Below are positions 32,002-41,324 of a DNA stretch of 51,471 nt, piece by piece. Under the pieces are notes generated by a model. That model was not told the origin of the DNA. It did not search any database and saw only the letters and a list, made by a program, of their open reading frames with translations. Where the stretch lies: contig PBTY01000050.1 in the NCBI GenBank assembly GCA_002729235.1, positions 1 to 51,471 of the forward strand, given 5' to 3'. Every line of letters starts with the position of its first letter. Position 1 is the first letter of the stretch. The DNA comes from Rickettsiales bacterium. GTDB taxonomy: Bacteria; Bacteroidota; Bacteroidia; Cytophagales; Cyclobacteriaceae. A program made the translations under genes and the position numbers.

Positions 32002-34461
32002 CTAAAGTTCCGCTGAAATCTTAATATTCAAAAACCTTGCCGATAATGAGTTCGGAATAGCAAATTGGGCACCATAAACATCTTCAATCCAGGTGTAAGA
32101 AAGTGTATTGTCAGCAGCTAATGCGTTAAGAACTTCTGCTCGTACCCAAATGTGTGTAAACAGGTCATTGATACTGATATCAAACTTTTTACTAAATCCC
32201 ACATCCGCTCGATAATACTCATCTCCAGCAAATGCATTGCGATAACGTGCATTACCCGGAGGCCCAAATGGATAACCAGAGCCAAAAACAAGGTTTAAAT
32301 AAACTCTTAAAGTAGGATCCCCCGGCATATGATCTTCAAAATATGCGGAAATATTGATTCGTTGATCCCTTGGTCTTCTGATCCAACCCACCTCACGTAC
32401 CTCTTCTGTATAACTAGGTACCTGATTGAGCTGACCTTTGTAGATTTCGTTGCCATTAGGATCAAAGTAGACACTGTAGGTATCTCCTACTATATTTTCT
32501 TTGGTCTGCAAGAAACTCACACTAAACCATGATTGTGTACCTTTTACAAATTCTCCATGTACTCTAAAATCAATTCCTTGTGCAAAACCTTCTCCAGTTT
32601 GATCAGGATAATATCGCAAGCGAACATTATCTACATCATATGGAATGATGTCATATAGTTGTTTTCTATATATGTCAGATGTAAATAGGAATGGTCTTCC
32701 CCACATATAAAAGAGTCGAGTGCTTCCTAGAATAAAATGCAATGAACGTTGTGCTTGCACATTGTCTTGTAGTCTACCATCATAGGATCTCAGTTCCCTA
32801 TAAAATGGAGGTTGCTGATACATGCCAACAGAAAATTTGAAAGTGGTGATCTTATCCCACTTAGGAGCCAAACGATAGGAAATCCGTGGACTAATCAAGA
32901 GCTGATCGTTGTAATCCCAAAGTGTAGCTCTTACACCGGCGTTAATAGCATGAACAGAGTCTTTCCACAAATGTGTTGACTGAGCATAAGCATAGTATTG
33001 ATTTGCATTCAACTCCAAGTCATTAAAAATGGATGACTTGATGTTAATATAATCAGACGAATCAATGTAGCTGTACTCATTAATGTGATCATCAATATCC
33101 TGAATAGTTACGCCCACACCACCTTCGAGCACACTATTAGCATTCAAAAGATATTCCCAACGCGATTCAGCAGTGTATAGATTAGCATTCAGACTGTTTC
33201 TACCATAATCATAATTGGTACCAATACCTCGCTCGACCACACACTGATCAAAAGAAGACTCTGACGGATTGGTATTGACATCACATAACCTGTAGGCCCC
33301 CTCCACATCGAATAATTCCTTTTCCCGTGTAAATAGAGAAGATCCAATGAAATGAGTTCTTAGTCGATCATTGAAACGATGTGTCAATCTAAAACCTAAC
33401 TGATAGGTATCATACCGCATGATTTCTGCCCCCTCAAAGGCTGTCTGTAGACGAAAATTACGTTGAACTGACCCGAAATCCGTGCTTTGTGATATTGGCT
33501 CGGTCATATACCGATTGCGCCCATAAGAAGCCAGTATGTTCAATTTGGTTTTATTGATATAAACCGATCTATCTGAGGTTAAATCAAAAGTTAAGAACGT
33601 CTGAATATCTGTATAGGTAGGAAAATATTGCCCTTTGGTTTCAAGTGTATTCAGTAGGTATCTGGAATCACGATGACGGGCTCCAATCAGGTAAGACACC
33701 TTATCCGAACTACCACCTGTGTAGGCTGTACCTCCAAGTAAACCAATGGTAACGGCGGCTTCCAAACTGTCAGGTTCTTTGTATTCAATATTTAAGCTGC
33801 TACTCAGTTTATCTCCATACTTAGCTTCCCAGCCTCCAGCGTAAAATTCAATATCACTCACCATATCTGGGTTAACAAATGAGAGGCCTTCCTGTCGACC
33901 CGCATTGGCAAGAAAAGGTCTATAAACCGGGATATCATTGACATATACCAGGTTTTCATCAAAATTTCCACCTCGTACGGAATAAGCAGAACTCAACTCA
34001 TTGTTACTTGATACACCGGGAAGTGTCACCAATACTTTATTGAAATCCCCAAATGTAGATGGTAAACTCTTGGCAGATTTAGCATCTATTTTATGCACCG
34101 TCACCACCTCCTGATCGATGATGGTCTTATCTTCTACTTGAACGTCATTCAGACGCGTGGTTGACTCTATAAGAATAATTTTTAATTCTGAACTTTGATT
34201 AGGGTCAATCGAAACTTGCTGCTTATTATACTGAACATGGGAGAGAATAAGCACATTAACAGACTTGGGTAATCGCAGACTGAAATGACCGGAAACATCA
34301 GTAATAGTTCCGTGAGAGGTCCCTTCTAGCATAATGGACACACCGGGTACAGGTTCGTTGTTTTCATCCACAACAGACCCTGAAATCAAAATAGTCTCCT
34401 GCGCAATCAGCTTAAAGGAAAAAAGAATAAATAGGATGAGATAGGCCGGCTTCTTGTTCAT
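32002..34461 (-). CDS. TonB-dependent receptor with carboxypeptidase-like regulatory domain
   Basis: 819 residues from the ATG at 34461 (MNKKPAYLILFILFSFKLIA signal); a TTG four codons earlier is rejected. Residues 23-105 form the CarboxypepD_reg-like domain (ISGSVVDENNEPVPGVSIML, GTITDVSGHFSLRLP). A plug follows (SLPSTFGDFNKVLVTLPGV, AYSVRGGNFDENLVYVNDI, DIEFYAGGWEAKYGDKLSSS), then a 22-strand barrel ending LSARFLNIKISAEL. There is no SusD partner next to it. The substrate is unknown. The gene lies 8 bases after rpe in a run of unrelated genes, so its position tells little about substrate. Confidence 0.93.
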   Translation of the reverse strand: MNKKPAYLILFILFSFKLIAQETILISGSVVDENNEPVPGVSIMLEGTSHGTITDVSGHFSLRLPKSVNVLILSHVQYNKQQVSIDPNQSSELKIILIESTTRLNDVQVEDKTIIDQEVVTVHKIDAKSAKSLPSTFGDFNKVLVTLPGVSSNNELSSAYSVRGGNFDENLVYVNDIPVYRPFLANAGRQEGLSFVNPDMVSDIEFYAGGWEAKYGDKLSSSLNIEYKEPDSLEAAVTIGLLGGTAYTGGSSDKVSYLIGARHRDSRYLLNTLETKGQYFPTYTDIQTFLTFDLTSDRSVYINKTKLNILASYGRNRYMTEPISQSTDFGSVQRNFRLQTAFEGAEIMRYDTYQLGFRLTHRFNDRLRTHFIGSSLFTREKELFDVEGAYRLCDVNTNPSESSFDQCVVERGIGTNYDYGRNSLNANLYTAESRWEYLLNANSVLEGGVGVTIQDIDDHINEYSYIDSSDYINIKSSIFNDLELNANQYYAYAQSTHLWKDSVHAINAGVRATLWDYNDQLLISPRISYRLAPKWDKITTFKFSVGMYQQPPFYRELRSYDGRLQDNVQAQRSLHFILGSTRLFYMWGRPFLFTSDIYRKQLYDIIPYDVDNVRLRYYPDQTGEGFAQGIDFRVHGEFVKGTQSWFSVSFLQTKENIVGDTYSVYFDPNGNEIYKGQLNQVPSYTEEVREVGWIRRPRDQRINISAYFEDHMPGDPTLRVYLNLVFGSGYPFGPPGNARYRNAFAGDEYYRADVGFSKKFDISINDLFTHIWVRAEVLNALAADNTLSYTWIEDVYGAQFAIPNSLSARFLNIKISAEL

Positions 34462-34469
34462 TCCGGTTA

Positions 34470-35123
34470 TCAAACGTTTTTAAGAGCAGATATTGTCTCT
34501 GACGGATTATCTGAATTGAACACAAAGCTTCCTGCTACCAGCATGTTGGCTCCAACTTGCACTAGTCTTTTGGCATTTTCAGAGCTTACTCCCCCATCAA
34601 TCTCAATCAATAGATCAGGATTCACCTCCTTAGACATTTCACCCAATCGCTCAACTTTAGAAAAGGTATGTTCAATGAATTTCTGCCCTCCAAATCCCGG
34701 ATTGACACTCATGATCAATACAAGATCAATGTCAGCAATGATTTCTTTTAACACATCCACAGGTGTATGAGGATTTAGTGCAACGCCCGCTTTAACTCCT
34801 AAATCGTGTATTGCTCCAATCGTTCGATGCAAATGAGTACATGCCTCATAGTGCACAGTAATGATTTCAGCACCACTATTCTTACATGGTTCCAGGTATG
34901 CATCAGCATCCTGAATCATCAAATGAAAATCCAATGGCTTCTTTGCGTATTTGGCAATCGCTTTGGTTACCGGAAAACCAAAAGAAATATTAGGAACAAA
35001 CACACCGTCCATGATGTCTATATGAATGTAATCTGCTTCACTGTTGTTGAGCATTTCTACATCTCGCTGGATGTTAGCAAAATCTGCGGCTAACATGGAG
35101 GGTGACACCAGGCATTTGTGCAT
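34470..35123 (-). CDS. rpe: Ribulose-phosphate 3-epimerase
   Basis: 217 residues. The enzyme interconverts D-ribulose 5-phosphate and D-xylulose 5-phosphate in the pentose phosphate pathway. The metal and catalytic positions are intact: His34 and Asp36 in YIHIDIMDG, His67 in LDFHLMI, and the Asp of LIEIDGGVS near residue 178, equivalent to E. coli His33, Asp35, His66 and Asp177. SPSMLAADFANI is the typical start, and NPGFGGQKFIE the phosphate-loop region. Length is standard. Gaps to neighbours are 5 and 8 bases. Confidence 0.97.
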   Translation of the reverse strand: MHKCLVSPSMLAADFANIQRDVEMLNNSEADYIHIDIMDGVFVPNISFGFPVTKAIAKYAKKPLDFHLMIQDADAYLEPCKNSGAEIITVHYEACTHLHRTIGAIHDLGVKAGVALNPHTPVDVLKEIIADIDLVLIMSVNPGFGGQKFIEHTFSKVERLGEMSKEVNPDLLIEIDGGVSSENAKRLVQVGANMLVAGSFVFNSDNPSETISALKNV

Positions 35124-35128
35124 TTGAA

Positions 35129-36778
35129 TTAGATTTTGATGAGTTTTACTGTCTTAGTGAATCGTTTCGAATGCAAGGTTAAAAAATACACGCCACTTCC
35201 AGTAGGTTCAATGCTGATTTCTACTTTACCAGGCACCTCATCACTGGTTAATTTTTGATTATAGATGACTTTGCCCTCTGCATCTCTAATGATAACTTCC
35301 AATTTACCTTTTAATTTAACATCATCCAGATCCAGGGTAAATCGATCATCGGTGAAAGGATTTGGATAGACCTTTAGCTTATCTTCCAAAACATCAGCGA
35401 CATCTATGGTAGCTCCATTTACGAGTAAGCCGTATTTCGGAACACCATACCCATACAAAGAATCAGGATCCGAGAAATTCGTGGCAGATGCTTTTATGGA
35501 TTCAATGACCTCAAGATTTGTCATACCTGGATTAGCCTGCCATATAGCTGCAGCAAACCCAGCAATTTGAGGAGAGGAATAGCTAGTACCATTACCAGTT
35601 GTGATTCGGCCTCCTGTTGTTTCCCCTCCAGACAGGCTTGCGTAAAAAATCATTGCGCTCGTACCCATGGCACAGACATCAGGCTTTATTCTACCATCGG
35701 CAGTTGGGCCTACAGAACTAAAACTAGACTTGATGTATCCTGATGTAACGCTACCGACGGTCATGACATCAAATGCATCACCAGGACTTGTGATATATTT
35801 CCAGGAGCCACTTCCCTCATTTCCTGCACTTACCACCACAATCATTCCTTTGGAAGATGCGATCTGTGCTGCTCTAGCTACCAAAGTATTCTTACCGTTC
35901 ATATCGGAGTAATCATAATCCATGGCGCTTTCACTGAATGTAGAATACCCAAGTGAACCATTGATAACATCTACTCCGATGCTATCTGCATATTCAGCAG
36001 CAAATAGCCAGTTGTATTCTTCAATTCGATACTCTCTGGTAACATCTTCTGTTACACACAATACAAATGATGCTTTGGGTGCTGTACCTATCACATCTTC
36101 ATAATCTGATGCAATGTTTGAAAATACCGAAGATCCATGGGTGTGATACTGGAAAACATCACCTGTATTTCCAATAAAATCTCTTGTCCCCACTAGTCTA
36201 TTCTCAGCAAAAATGTGCTCGAAAGGTTTGTACATGTTTACCCCTGGAAAGCCACTATCAAATACGGCTATCATCATACCTTCTCCCTGGAGTCCATCCT
36301 CGTGCATTTCATCTGCTCCCAGCATCTTATTTTGAACATTCGTATTGCTATTGACACTTTCAGGATCAAGGAAGGTGGTAGCTACATCATAGGTTCCAGG
36401 ACTAGAACTCAGTTTAGTGTCTTTAGCTACATAAACCACACTATCTACAAAGGCTAATCCACCAACTGCAGTGGCTTGTGAAGTGGTCATTTCTGCTAGA
36501 ACTCCATTGAACCATTTGGTTGTAAAAAACACCTTGGCTCCTTTAGCTGCGACTTCTGCCACATAATTTGGATCTACAGGAAGGTCTTGTTCAGTGATGT
36601 CAATTCCCTGATTGGTTCGTCGCTGAATAGCTCTATCTGATAAAAATTCGGATGGGTTCGCAATGGAATAGCCAACATTGTCTTTGTCTGCAAAGAAAAC
36701 CATGTACCTATCTTGTCCAACAACAATCAGTGAGCTGTAAATCAATATACAGCTCAAAACCAATCTACTCCTTACCAT
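35129..36778 (-). CDS. S8 family serine peptidase with type IX secretion domain
   Basis: 549 residues. Signal peptide (residues 1-22, ending LIVVGQ), then an N-terminal region beginning DRYMVFFADKDN that may act as a propeptide. The subtilisin triad is Asp174 (MIAVFDSG), His214 (YHTHGSSVFSNIAS) and Ser399 (NGTSYSSPQIAGF); the oxyanion Asn lies in VVVSAGNEGSG. The last 80 residues (LKVYPNPFTDDRFTLDLDD, then GVYFLTLHSKRFTKTVKLIK) are a type A sorting domain for T9SS export to the cell surface. It is therefore a secreted protease. It overlaps the start of the upstream lipoprotein gene's end by 14 bases. Confidence 0.94.
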   Translation of the reverse strand: MVRSRLVLSCILIYSSLIVVGQDRYMVFFADKDNVGYSIANPSEFLSDRAIQRRTNQGIDITEQDLPVDPNYVAEVAAKGAKVFFTTKWFNGVLAEMTTSQATAVGGLAFVDSVVYVAKDTKLSSSPGTYDVATTFLDPESVNSNTNVQNKMLGADEMHEDGLQGEGMMIAVFDSGFPGVNMYKPFEHIFAENRLVGTRDFIGNTGDVFQYHTHGSSVFSNIASDYEDVIGTAPKASFVLCVTEDVTREYRIEEYNWLFAAEYADSIGVDVINGSLGYSTFSESAMDYDYSDMNGKNTLVARAAQIASSKGMIVVVSAGNEGSGSWKYITSPGDAFDVMTVGSVTSGYIKSSFSSVGPTADGRIKPDVCAMGTSAMIFYASLSGGETTGGRITTGNGTSYSSPQIAGFAAAIWQANPGMTNLEVIESIKASATNFSDPDSLYGYGVPKYGLLVNGATIDVADVLEDKLKVYPNPFTDDRFTLDLDDVKLKGKLEVIIRDAEGKVIYNQKLTSDEVPGKVEISIEPTGSGVYFLTLHSKRFTKTVKLIKI

Positions 36779-37460
36779 ATGAAATCAAATTCTGCTTTAG
36801 GATCTTACCTTTTTCAATCGCTCCAATTTCTGATCCTTTCTGATCACAGTTTACTGTACAAAATGACAATTCAGTGTAATCCTTTTCTACCAGACCGATA
36901 TTTCTTAAATATACTTCAGATCGTTCGTCCTGATTAACCAAATTCTGTTCAATGTCCTCTATTATTACTCGAATGGCATCAGGTGAGGAATAACTATCAC
37001 CATCAAACTCATAGATATCGATATCCTGGTAATAAAAAAGCTGTGCATCCTGTGTATTATAAGCATTGCCGTCCCAACTAATTCCAGAGGTAACCGGGAA
37101 GCTAAGTTTAATCACCTCCTTGTTATTCTCACCTGTAATAGCCGAGCGTTCCGTCTTACGAATGGACCAAACGGAATCCAATTCAAGATTATCTTCATCT
37201 ACGCCGCTATATCGATTGACAACATATTTCATTTCGTTTCCAGCAGAAACCAATGAATCAGCTATCACTTCTTTGAGTATATAAGTCGTGGTGATTGGTT
37301 CAAACACTTCATAAACTGTCTCCTCTACAGAATAGGTCCAAAACATGCCTACCTGAAGAGGCAAGAAATCATAACCTTGATCCAAACTCAGATCACTTTT
37401 CTCCTCAGAGCAACCAAACAAAGCAATAGATAGTAGAAAGAGGGCTATGTTTCTCATCAT
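36765..37460 (-). CDS. Predicted lipoprotein, function unknown
   Basis: 231 residues. The lipobox ends LSIALFGC (Cys17). The mature part begins YDFLPLQVGMFWTYSVEETVYE and is beta-rich, with WSIRKTERSAITGENNKE and IDIYEFDGDSYSSPDAIRV; two cysteines (CTVNC) lie near the end. The opening pattern PLQVGMFWTYSV recalls secreted Bacteroidota lipoproteins of unknown role. The gene lies 16 bases after mnmA and overlaps the subtilase start by 14 bases, suggesting the two are translated together and possibly that the lipoprotein is a partner or inhibitor of the protease; this is conjecture. Confidence 0.7.
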   Translation of the reverse strand: MMRNIALFLLSIALFGCSEEKSDLSLDQGYDFLPLQVGMFWTYSVEETVYEVFEPITTTYILKEVIADSLVSAGNEMKYVVNRYSGVDEDNLELDSVWSIRKTERSAITGENNKEVIKLSFPVTSGISWDGNAYNTQDAQLFYYQDIDIYEFDGDSYSSPDAIRVIIEDIEQNLVNQDERSEVYLRNIGLVEKDYTELSFCTVNCDQKGSEIGAIEKGKILKQNLISYGKE

Positions 37461-37476
37461 TTTGAATACCCCAGGA

Positions 37477-38625
37477 TTATTTAGCCTTTATTGCTGGCAT
37501 GCCACTATTAACATGATGTTTGCTCTGGTGGAAACTGGATTTGATCCATCCACCTCCAATAACATCATTACCTTCATAAAACACTGCGGCCTGCCCAGGA
37601 GCTATTGCGCTTACTCCATTACCAAAGAACACCTTAATGGTATCACCTACCTGCTCGATAACTGCTGGCGTTCCATTATCATTGTATCGAACTTTAGTGA
37701 CCGTATCCTTGCGCTCACCCTCAATAGATGCATATTTCTGCATGGTCAGGTTATTGACATACATTCCATCTCTGGAGAGTTCATCAAATGTACCTAAAAC
37801 CACTCTATTCTTATCTTTTTGAATCTCAGTAACATAAACAGGAAAACCTAAGGCAATTCCGAGTCCTTTACGCTGCCCAACTGTGTAAAATGGATAACCT
37901 TCATGGGTGCCTACAACAGTTCCATCCTCCAATACAAACTCTCCTCCTGCTACTTGTTCCTCTAATCCATCAACTCGGCGCTTTAAGAAACCTCGATAGT
38001 CGTTATCAGGAACAAAACAGATTTCATAGGACTCTGATTTGGTCACCAACTCATGGAATCCGCGCTCAGTGGCCATGTCTCTAATCTCTGATTTATGTAA
38101 ATGCCCTAATGGATACTTGGTTCTACTAAGACTCTCTTGCGAAATCCCCCAAAGTGCATAGGATTGATCTTTGTTTTCATCTTTTCCTTTAGAAATCACA
38201 AAACGATCATTCTCTTCGCGCACATTGGCATAATGACCAGTCGCTATGAACTCACAGTCCAGTTTATCTGCTCGTCTCAATAAGGAATCCCATTTAATAT
38301 GGGTATTGCATAAGACACATGGATTTGGTGTGCGACCATCCAAATACTCATTAGTGAAATGATTGATCACATAGTCTCCAAACTCTTCTCTGATATCTAC
38401 TATAAAATGTGGGAAACCTAAGCTGACGGCAATGTTTCTTGCGTCGTTGATTGAATCCAGACTACAACAGCCCGTTTCTTTTTTAGAACCTCCTGAAGTT
38501 TGGTAATCCCATGTTTTCATGGTCATCCCGATCACTTCATATCCTTCTTCATGTAGCATCACTGCAGCCAGTGAACTATCGATGCCACCACTCATGGCAA
38601 CAAGTACTCTTCCGTGTTTACTCAT
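37477..38625 (-). CDS. mnmA: tRNA-specific 2-thiouridylase MnmA
   Basis: 382 residues. The enzyme makes 2-thiouridine at wobble position 34 of tRNA(Lys/Glu/Gln). The PP-loop motif SGGIDSS is at residues 12-18. The two catalytic cysteines are Cys106 (NPCVLCN) and Cys203 (SYEICFV), matching E. coli Cys102 and Cys199. GHYANV, KDENKDQSYALWGI and the beta-barrel motif YTVGQRKGLGIA are all present. Length fits the family (about 360-380). Two minus-strand hairpins lie upstream, so it is probably the first gene of the long unit ending at 29.3 kb. Confidence 0.97.
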   Translation of the reverse strand: MSKHGRVLVAMSGGIDSSLAAVMLHEEGYEVIGMTMKTWDYQTSGGSKKETGCCSLDSINDARNIAVSLGFPHFIVDIREEFGDYVINHFTNEYLDGRTPNPCVLCNTHIKWDSLLRRADKLDCEFIATGHYANVREENDRFVISKGKDENKDQSYALWGISQESLSRTKYPLGHLHKSEIRDMATERGFHELVTKSESYEICFVPDNDYRGFLKRRVDGLEEQVAGGEFVLEDGTVVGTHEGYPFYTVGQRKGLGIALGFPVYVTEIQKDKNRVVLGTFDELSRDGMYVNNLTMQKYASIEGERKDTVTKVRYNDNGTPAVIEQVGDTIKVFFGNGVSAIAPGQAAVFYEGNDVIGGGWIKSSFHQSKHHVNSGMPAIKAK

Positions 38626-38663
38626 AATTTCGTCTCGCGAGGTTCAAAGCCTCGTTTACGTTC

Positions 38664-38694
38664 GACAATAAAATAAAACCGACGCTTTCGTCGG
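38664..38694 (-). terminator. Hairpin with T-rich tail upstream of mnmA
   Basis: CCGACG (38679-38684) pairs with CGTCGG (38689-38694) with a four-base loop. On the minus strand it is followed by TTTTATTTTATT. It is the second of two minus-strand terminator-like hairpins between the DUF4382 gene and mnmA. Confidence 0.55.
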
Positions 38695-38775
38695 CAGGTA
38701 TTCCTTTTTAAAAAAGGACAAGGAACCATTATTCAAGTTCTGACCGCAAAGATAACTTAAATACGATGAAATAAA

Positions 38776-38810
38776 ACGAAAAAAGGTCAGGACTCCATGC
38801 CCTAACCTTT
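38776..38810 (-). terminator. Intrinsic terminator of the DUF4382 gene
   Basis: On the minus strand AAAGGTTAGG pairs with CCTGACCTTT (one T-G wobble), followed by TTTT. It lies 51 bases past the stop at 38862. Confidence 0.65.
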
Positions 38811-38861
38811 ACTTCGTACTCGCAATCAGCCGATCGCTAAGAACTGAGCAACCATCATTAA

Positions 38862-39698
38862 TTAATCTTTAGACGGGAATGCCGCGTCATTAGTAGTTGC
38901 ATTGGCGGCAACTATAATTATATCTTCAGATACCAAAGAATCATACTCCTGGTATTCATAGACTACATCATAAGACCCAGCTTCTAAACCAAGCACTTCA
39001 TAAGCACCATTGTCATCAGTAAAAGAATTGGTATTGATGGTATCACCAGCATACACAGTAATTTGAGCACCTATTGCTGGACTTTCCAGACTATCCAATA
39101 CAGTCCCCACAAGTCTACCTGTTGTTGAAATATTTGTTCCTTTAATAACAGGCTTGAAAATGAATCCATTGTAACCATCCGTACTGTTACCCTGGGGAAC
39201 AAATGACTGTGCTACATCAAAATCCAACAATAAATCTGTAGTCAAACCACCCGCTACATCAATCGATGGACTTACAAATACCTTTATTCCAGATGAGCTA
39301 CCACTAGGCACGAATAAGTCATATGTAGTCCCATCATTCAATACCACACTTGCTTCGGAAACATAGACTCTAATCAAGTCATAAGATCCAACAGGAATTT
39401 CCAAACTAAGTAAGCTAGCAGTCACACCATTTGTCAAGTCTAAAAGGTTATAGGAAGAAACCTCATCTGATAAAGTAGTGAATGGACTTCCCTTAGTTTC
39501 CTCGCCTTTTCCTCTAATTTCTATTTTTGAAATAGTTACGTTGGCCTCCAGCACTTCATCAGTCGGAAACGGGGCATCAGTTAATCGAAGGCTTAGTGTT
39601 CCATATTGAGATTCTTCCTCTCCATTTTCCGAACAACTTGTCATAAACCAGGTAAACAGCAAGGCGAGGATTACTAATTTAATTGATATTGATTTCAT
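38862..39698 (-). CDS. DUF4382 lipoprotein with C-terminal CnaB-like domain
   Basis: 278 residues. The lipobox ends TWFMTSC (Cys22). Residues about 33-190 are the DUF4382 domain: GTLSLRLTDAPFPTDEV, VTISKIEIRGKG, NLLDLTNGVTASL, PVGSYDLIRVYVSEASVVL and DLFVPSGSSSGIKVFV. Residues 192-278 are a carboxypeptidase-regulatory/CnaB-like sandwich (GRLVGTVLDSLESPAIGAQI, GAYEVLGLEAGSYDVVYE). It is a predicted outer-membrane lipoprotein, perhaps surface-exposed, of unknown ligand. It is a tandem paralogue of the next gene, 103 bases away, and shares an upstream sequence block with it. A terminator follows. Confidence 0.85.
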   Translation of the reverse strand: MKSISIKLVILALLFTWFMTSCSENGEEESQYGTLSLRLTDAPFPTDEVLEANVTISKIEIRGKGEETKGSPFTTLSDEVSSYNLLDLTNGVTASLLSLEIPVGSYDLIRVYVSEASVVLNDGTTYDLFVPSGSSSGIKVFVSPSIDVAGGLTTDLLLDFDVAQSFVPQGNSTDGYNGFIFKPVIKGTNISTTGRLVGTVLDSLESPAIGAQITVYAGDTINTNSFTDDNGAYEVLGLEAGSYDVVYEYQEYDSLVSEDIIIVAANATTNDAAFPSKD

Positions 39699-39731
39699 AT
39701 TTAGTCTAAAGGGTTGTGTTCATCTTAAAAA

Positions 39732-39775
39732 CAGATGAATACGAAAACCTCCTACCAGACTATTAATAAAAAAAG
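39732..39775 (-). promoter_or_regulatory. Shared upstream block, copy B (short DUF4382 gene)
   Basis: Written on the + strand, CAGATGAA (39732-39739) and CTCCTAC (39749-39755) occur at the same 17-base offset as in copy A, and AATAAAAA...G follows. Roughly two thirds of the 44 positions match copy A without gaps. It lies 34-77 bases upstream of the ATG of the 278-residue DUF4382 gene. Confidence 0.6.
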
Positions 39776-39801
39776 ATAAAATATAATGATTTGTAGATAA
39801 C

Positions 39802-41274
39802 TCAATCAATGACCAACTCAAAATCTGCCGTCAATGTCTCTTGAGCTATTATTGTAACAGATTGTTCCTGAAGAATATAACCCTCTTTTTCTATGACGAG
39901 AGTGTATGTACCTGGATCAATTCCCATTAGCGCGTATGAGCCGGAAACTTCCGAGAAGGTAGAAGCATAAAACTCACCATCCGAGTCATTAAGCGTAATG
40001 GTAACACCCTCTATTGTCTGGTTATCGGAGGCATCAAAGATTTGACCGGTAATCAAACCTGCCTCGGCTAAATTGATAGCTCGTAATACTGGCTTAAAAT
40101 TAAAGCCATTAATCCCGTTAGGATTGTTATCATTTCCTTTTGGAACAAACGATTTAGAAAGATCAAAATCCAATAACACATTTACTTCTTCATCAGCAAT
40201 AATTTCTAAATCTGAAGATAATTTCACCTTGACCCCACTCTGTGCTCCAGATGGAACTTTTAAATCAAAAGCTCTACCATCTTTTAGATTAATTACTGCT
40301 GAATCAATGATCAAACTAAAACCGCTCACAGTACCTGGATTGATAAGCGTATCTGTCAATGTCTCAGTAACACCATTTCGCAATTCAAATATATTGATCA
40401 CCATAATGGAATCCGTTAATACAAAATCCCTTGCATCACCAGATTCGTACTTCATCAATATTTCTGTGATACGAACATATGCTGATTCGATGGAATCTAT
40501 TGGATACGGAGCGTCTGTCATGAATAATTTTAGTTTACCCAATTCACTACCAGTACCCAATCCAAACTTTTCATCACCTTCATCACATGAATTGAGATCA
40601 GCCAAAATAACATTCGCCAAAGCATCATTATCAGCAATTGATTCATTTACACCACTACTATTTAAAACAGTAATAGGGAAATCAAACCCAACAATATCAC
40701 CGTCTATTCTATTGGTGAGTAGGTAATAAAACTCTTCATCAGACGTAACACCCTGAATTGTGGCTTTCTGGTAGATCGGATCGTAGACAGATACATTTAT
40801 TGGATAGATCATATCCACGCATTCTATATCCTGATCACTTCCGCCTTCAACACAGCCTAATGCCAATTGGTCCAGCTCCAGTTGATTGATTAGTTCAGTA
40901 GCCTGATAGGATTCATTCACAACTGTTATGGGAAAAACCAGCTCAAACTGATCTCTACTTTGTATTTTGGCATGGTATTCTTCCTCAAATTCTGGCAATT
41001 CTACCGCTGTATTGATTGTGAAAGACTCTCCATTCAATTTTGCTTCTACTGGATACACCACTGTCAGACAACTCGCATCATCTAGAATGTTATCATAAGA
41101 TCCATCCTTTAACGAAATGGAGATTAGCTGTTCTTCTAATTCAGAACCATATCGTATCGCCTCTGAATCAGCAGGATAATTAACCTCTTCATAAGTTTCG
41201 ATACAGCCTGGTAAGGTTAACCAGACCATCAATAAAAAGAAAACAAATTGGGGTTTTGTATTTTTTATTGTCAT
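39802..41274 (-). CDS. DUF4382 lipoprotein with repeated N-terminal domain
   Basis: 490 residues from the ATG at 41274; the frame starts five codons earlier at TTG. The lipobox ends WLTLPGC (Cys24). Residues about 40-235 hold two copies of a roughly 100-residue unit: CLTVVYPVEAKLNG...FELVFPITVVN...LGC, then CVDMIYPINVSVYD...FDFPITVLN...SC. I recall this cysteine-bounded YP/FP repeat as widespread in Bacteroidota surface proteins. From about residue 243 the DUF4382 domain follows (GKLKLFMTDAPYPIDSIESA, DLKVPSGAQSGVKVKLSSD), then a CnaB-like domain (ITGQIFDASDNQTIEGVTIT). It is a longer paralogue of the downstream gene and divergent from the ECF sigma gene, with 111 bases between starts. Confidence 0.85.
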   Translation of the reverse strand: MTIKNTKPQFVFFLLMVWLTLPGCIETYEEVNYPADSEAIRYGSELEEQLISISLKDGSYDNILDDASCLTVVYPVEAKLNGESFTINTAVELPEFEEEYHAKIQSRDQFELVFPITVVNESYQATELINQLELDQLALGCVEGGSDQDIECVDMIYPINVSVYDPIYQKATIQGVTSDEEFYYLLTNRIDGDIVGFDFPITVLNSSGVNESIADNDALANVILADLNSCDEGDEKFGLGTGSELGKLKLFMTDAPYPIDSIESAYVRITEILMKYESGDARDFVLTDSIMVINIFELRNGVTETLTDTLINPGTVSGFSLIIDSAVINLKDGRAFDLKVPSGAQSGVKVKLSSDLEIIADEEVNVLLDFDLSKSFVPKGNDNNPNGINGFNFKPVLRAINLAEAGLITGQIFDASDNQTIEGVTITLNDSDGEFYASTFSEVSGSYALMGIDPGTYTLVIEKEGYILQEQSVTIIAQETLTADFELVID

Positions 41275-41324
41275 TTCGCTTAATCGCAAAGAATTTTATT
41301 TTTCCTTCGCATTCGTTAATATAA

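Noticed and set aside
38638-38654. Possible tRNA T-arm: CGAGG-TTCAAAG-CCTCG, 5-bp stem and 7-base loop
   Set aside because: No acceptor, D-arm or anticodon arm can be fitted around it, and it lies in the mnmA leader.
40073-40726. 217-residue + strand open frame opposite the long DUF4382 gene
   Set aside because: It is antisense to a clear lipoprotein gene, has no signal or motif, and its composition is that of a shadow frame.
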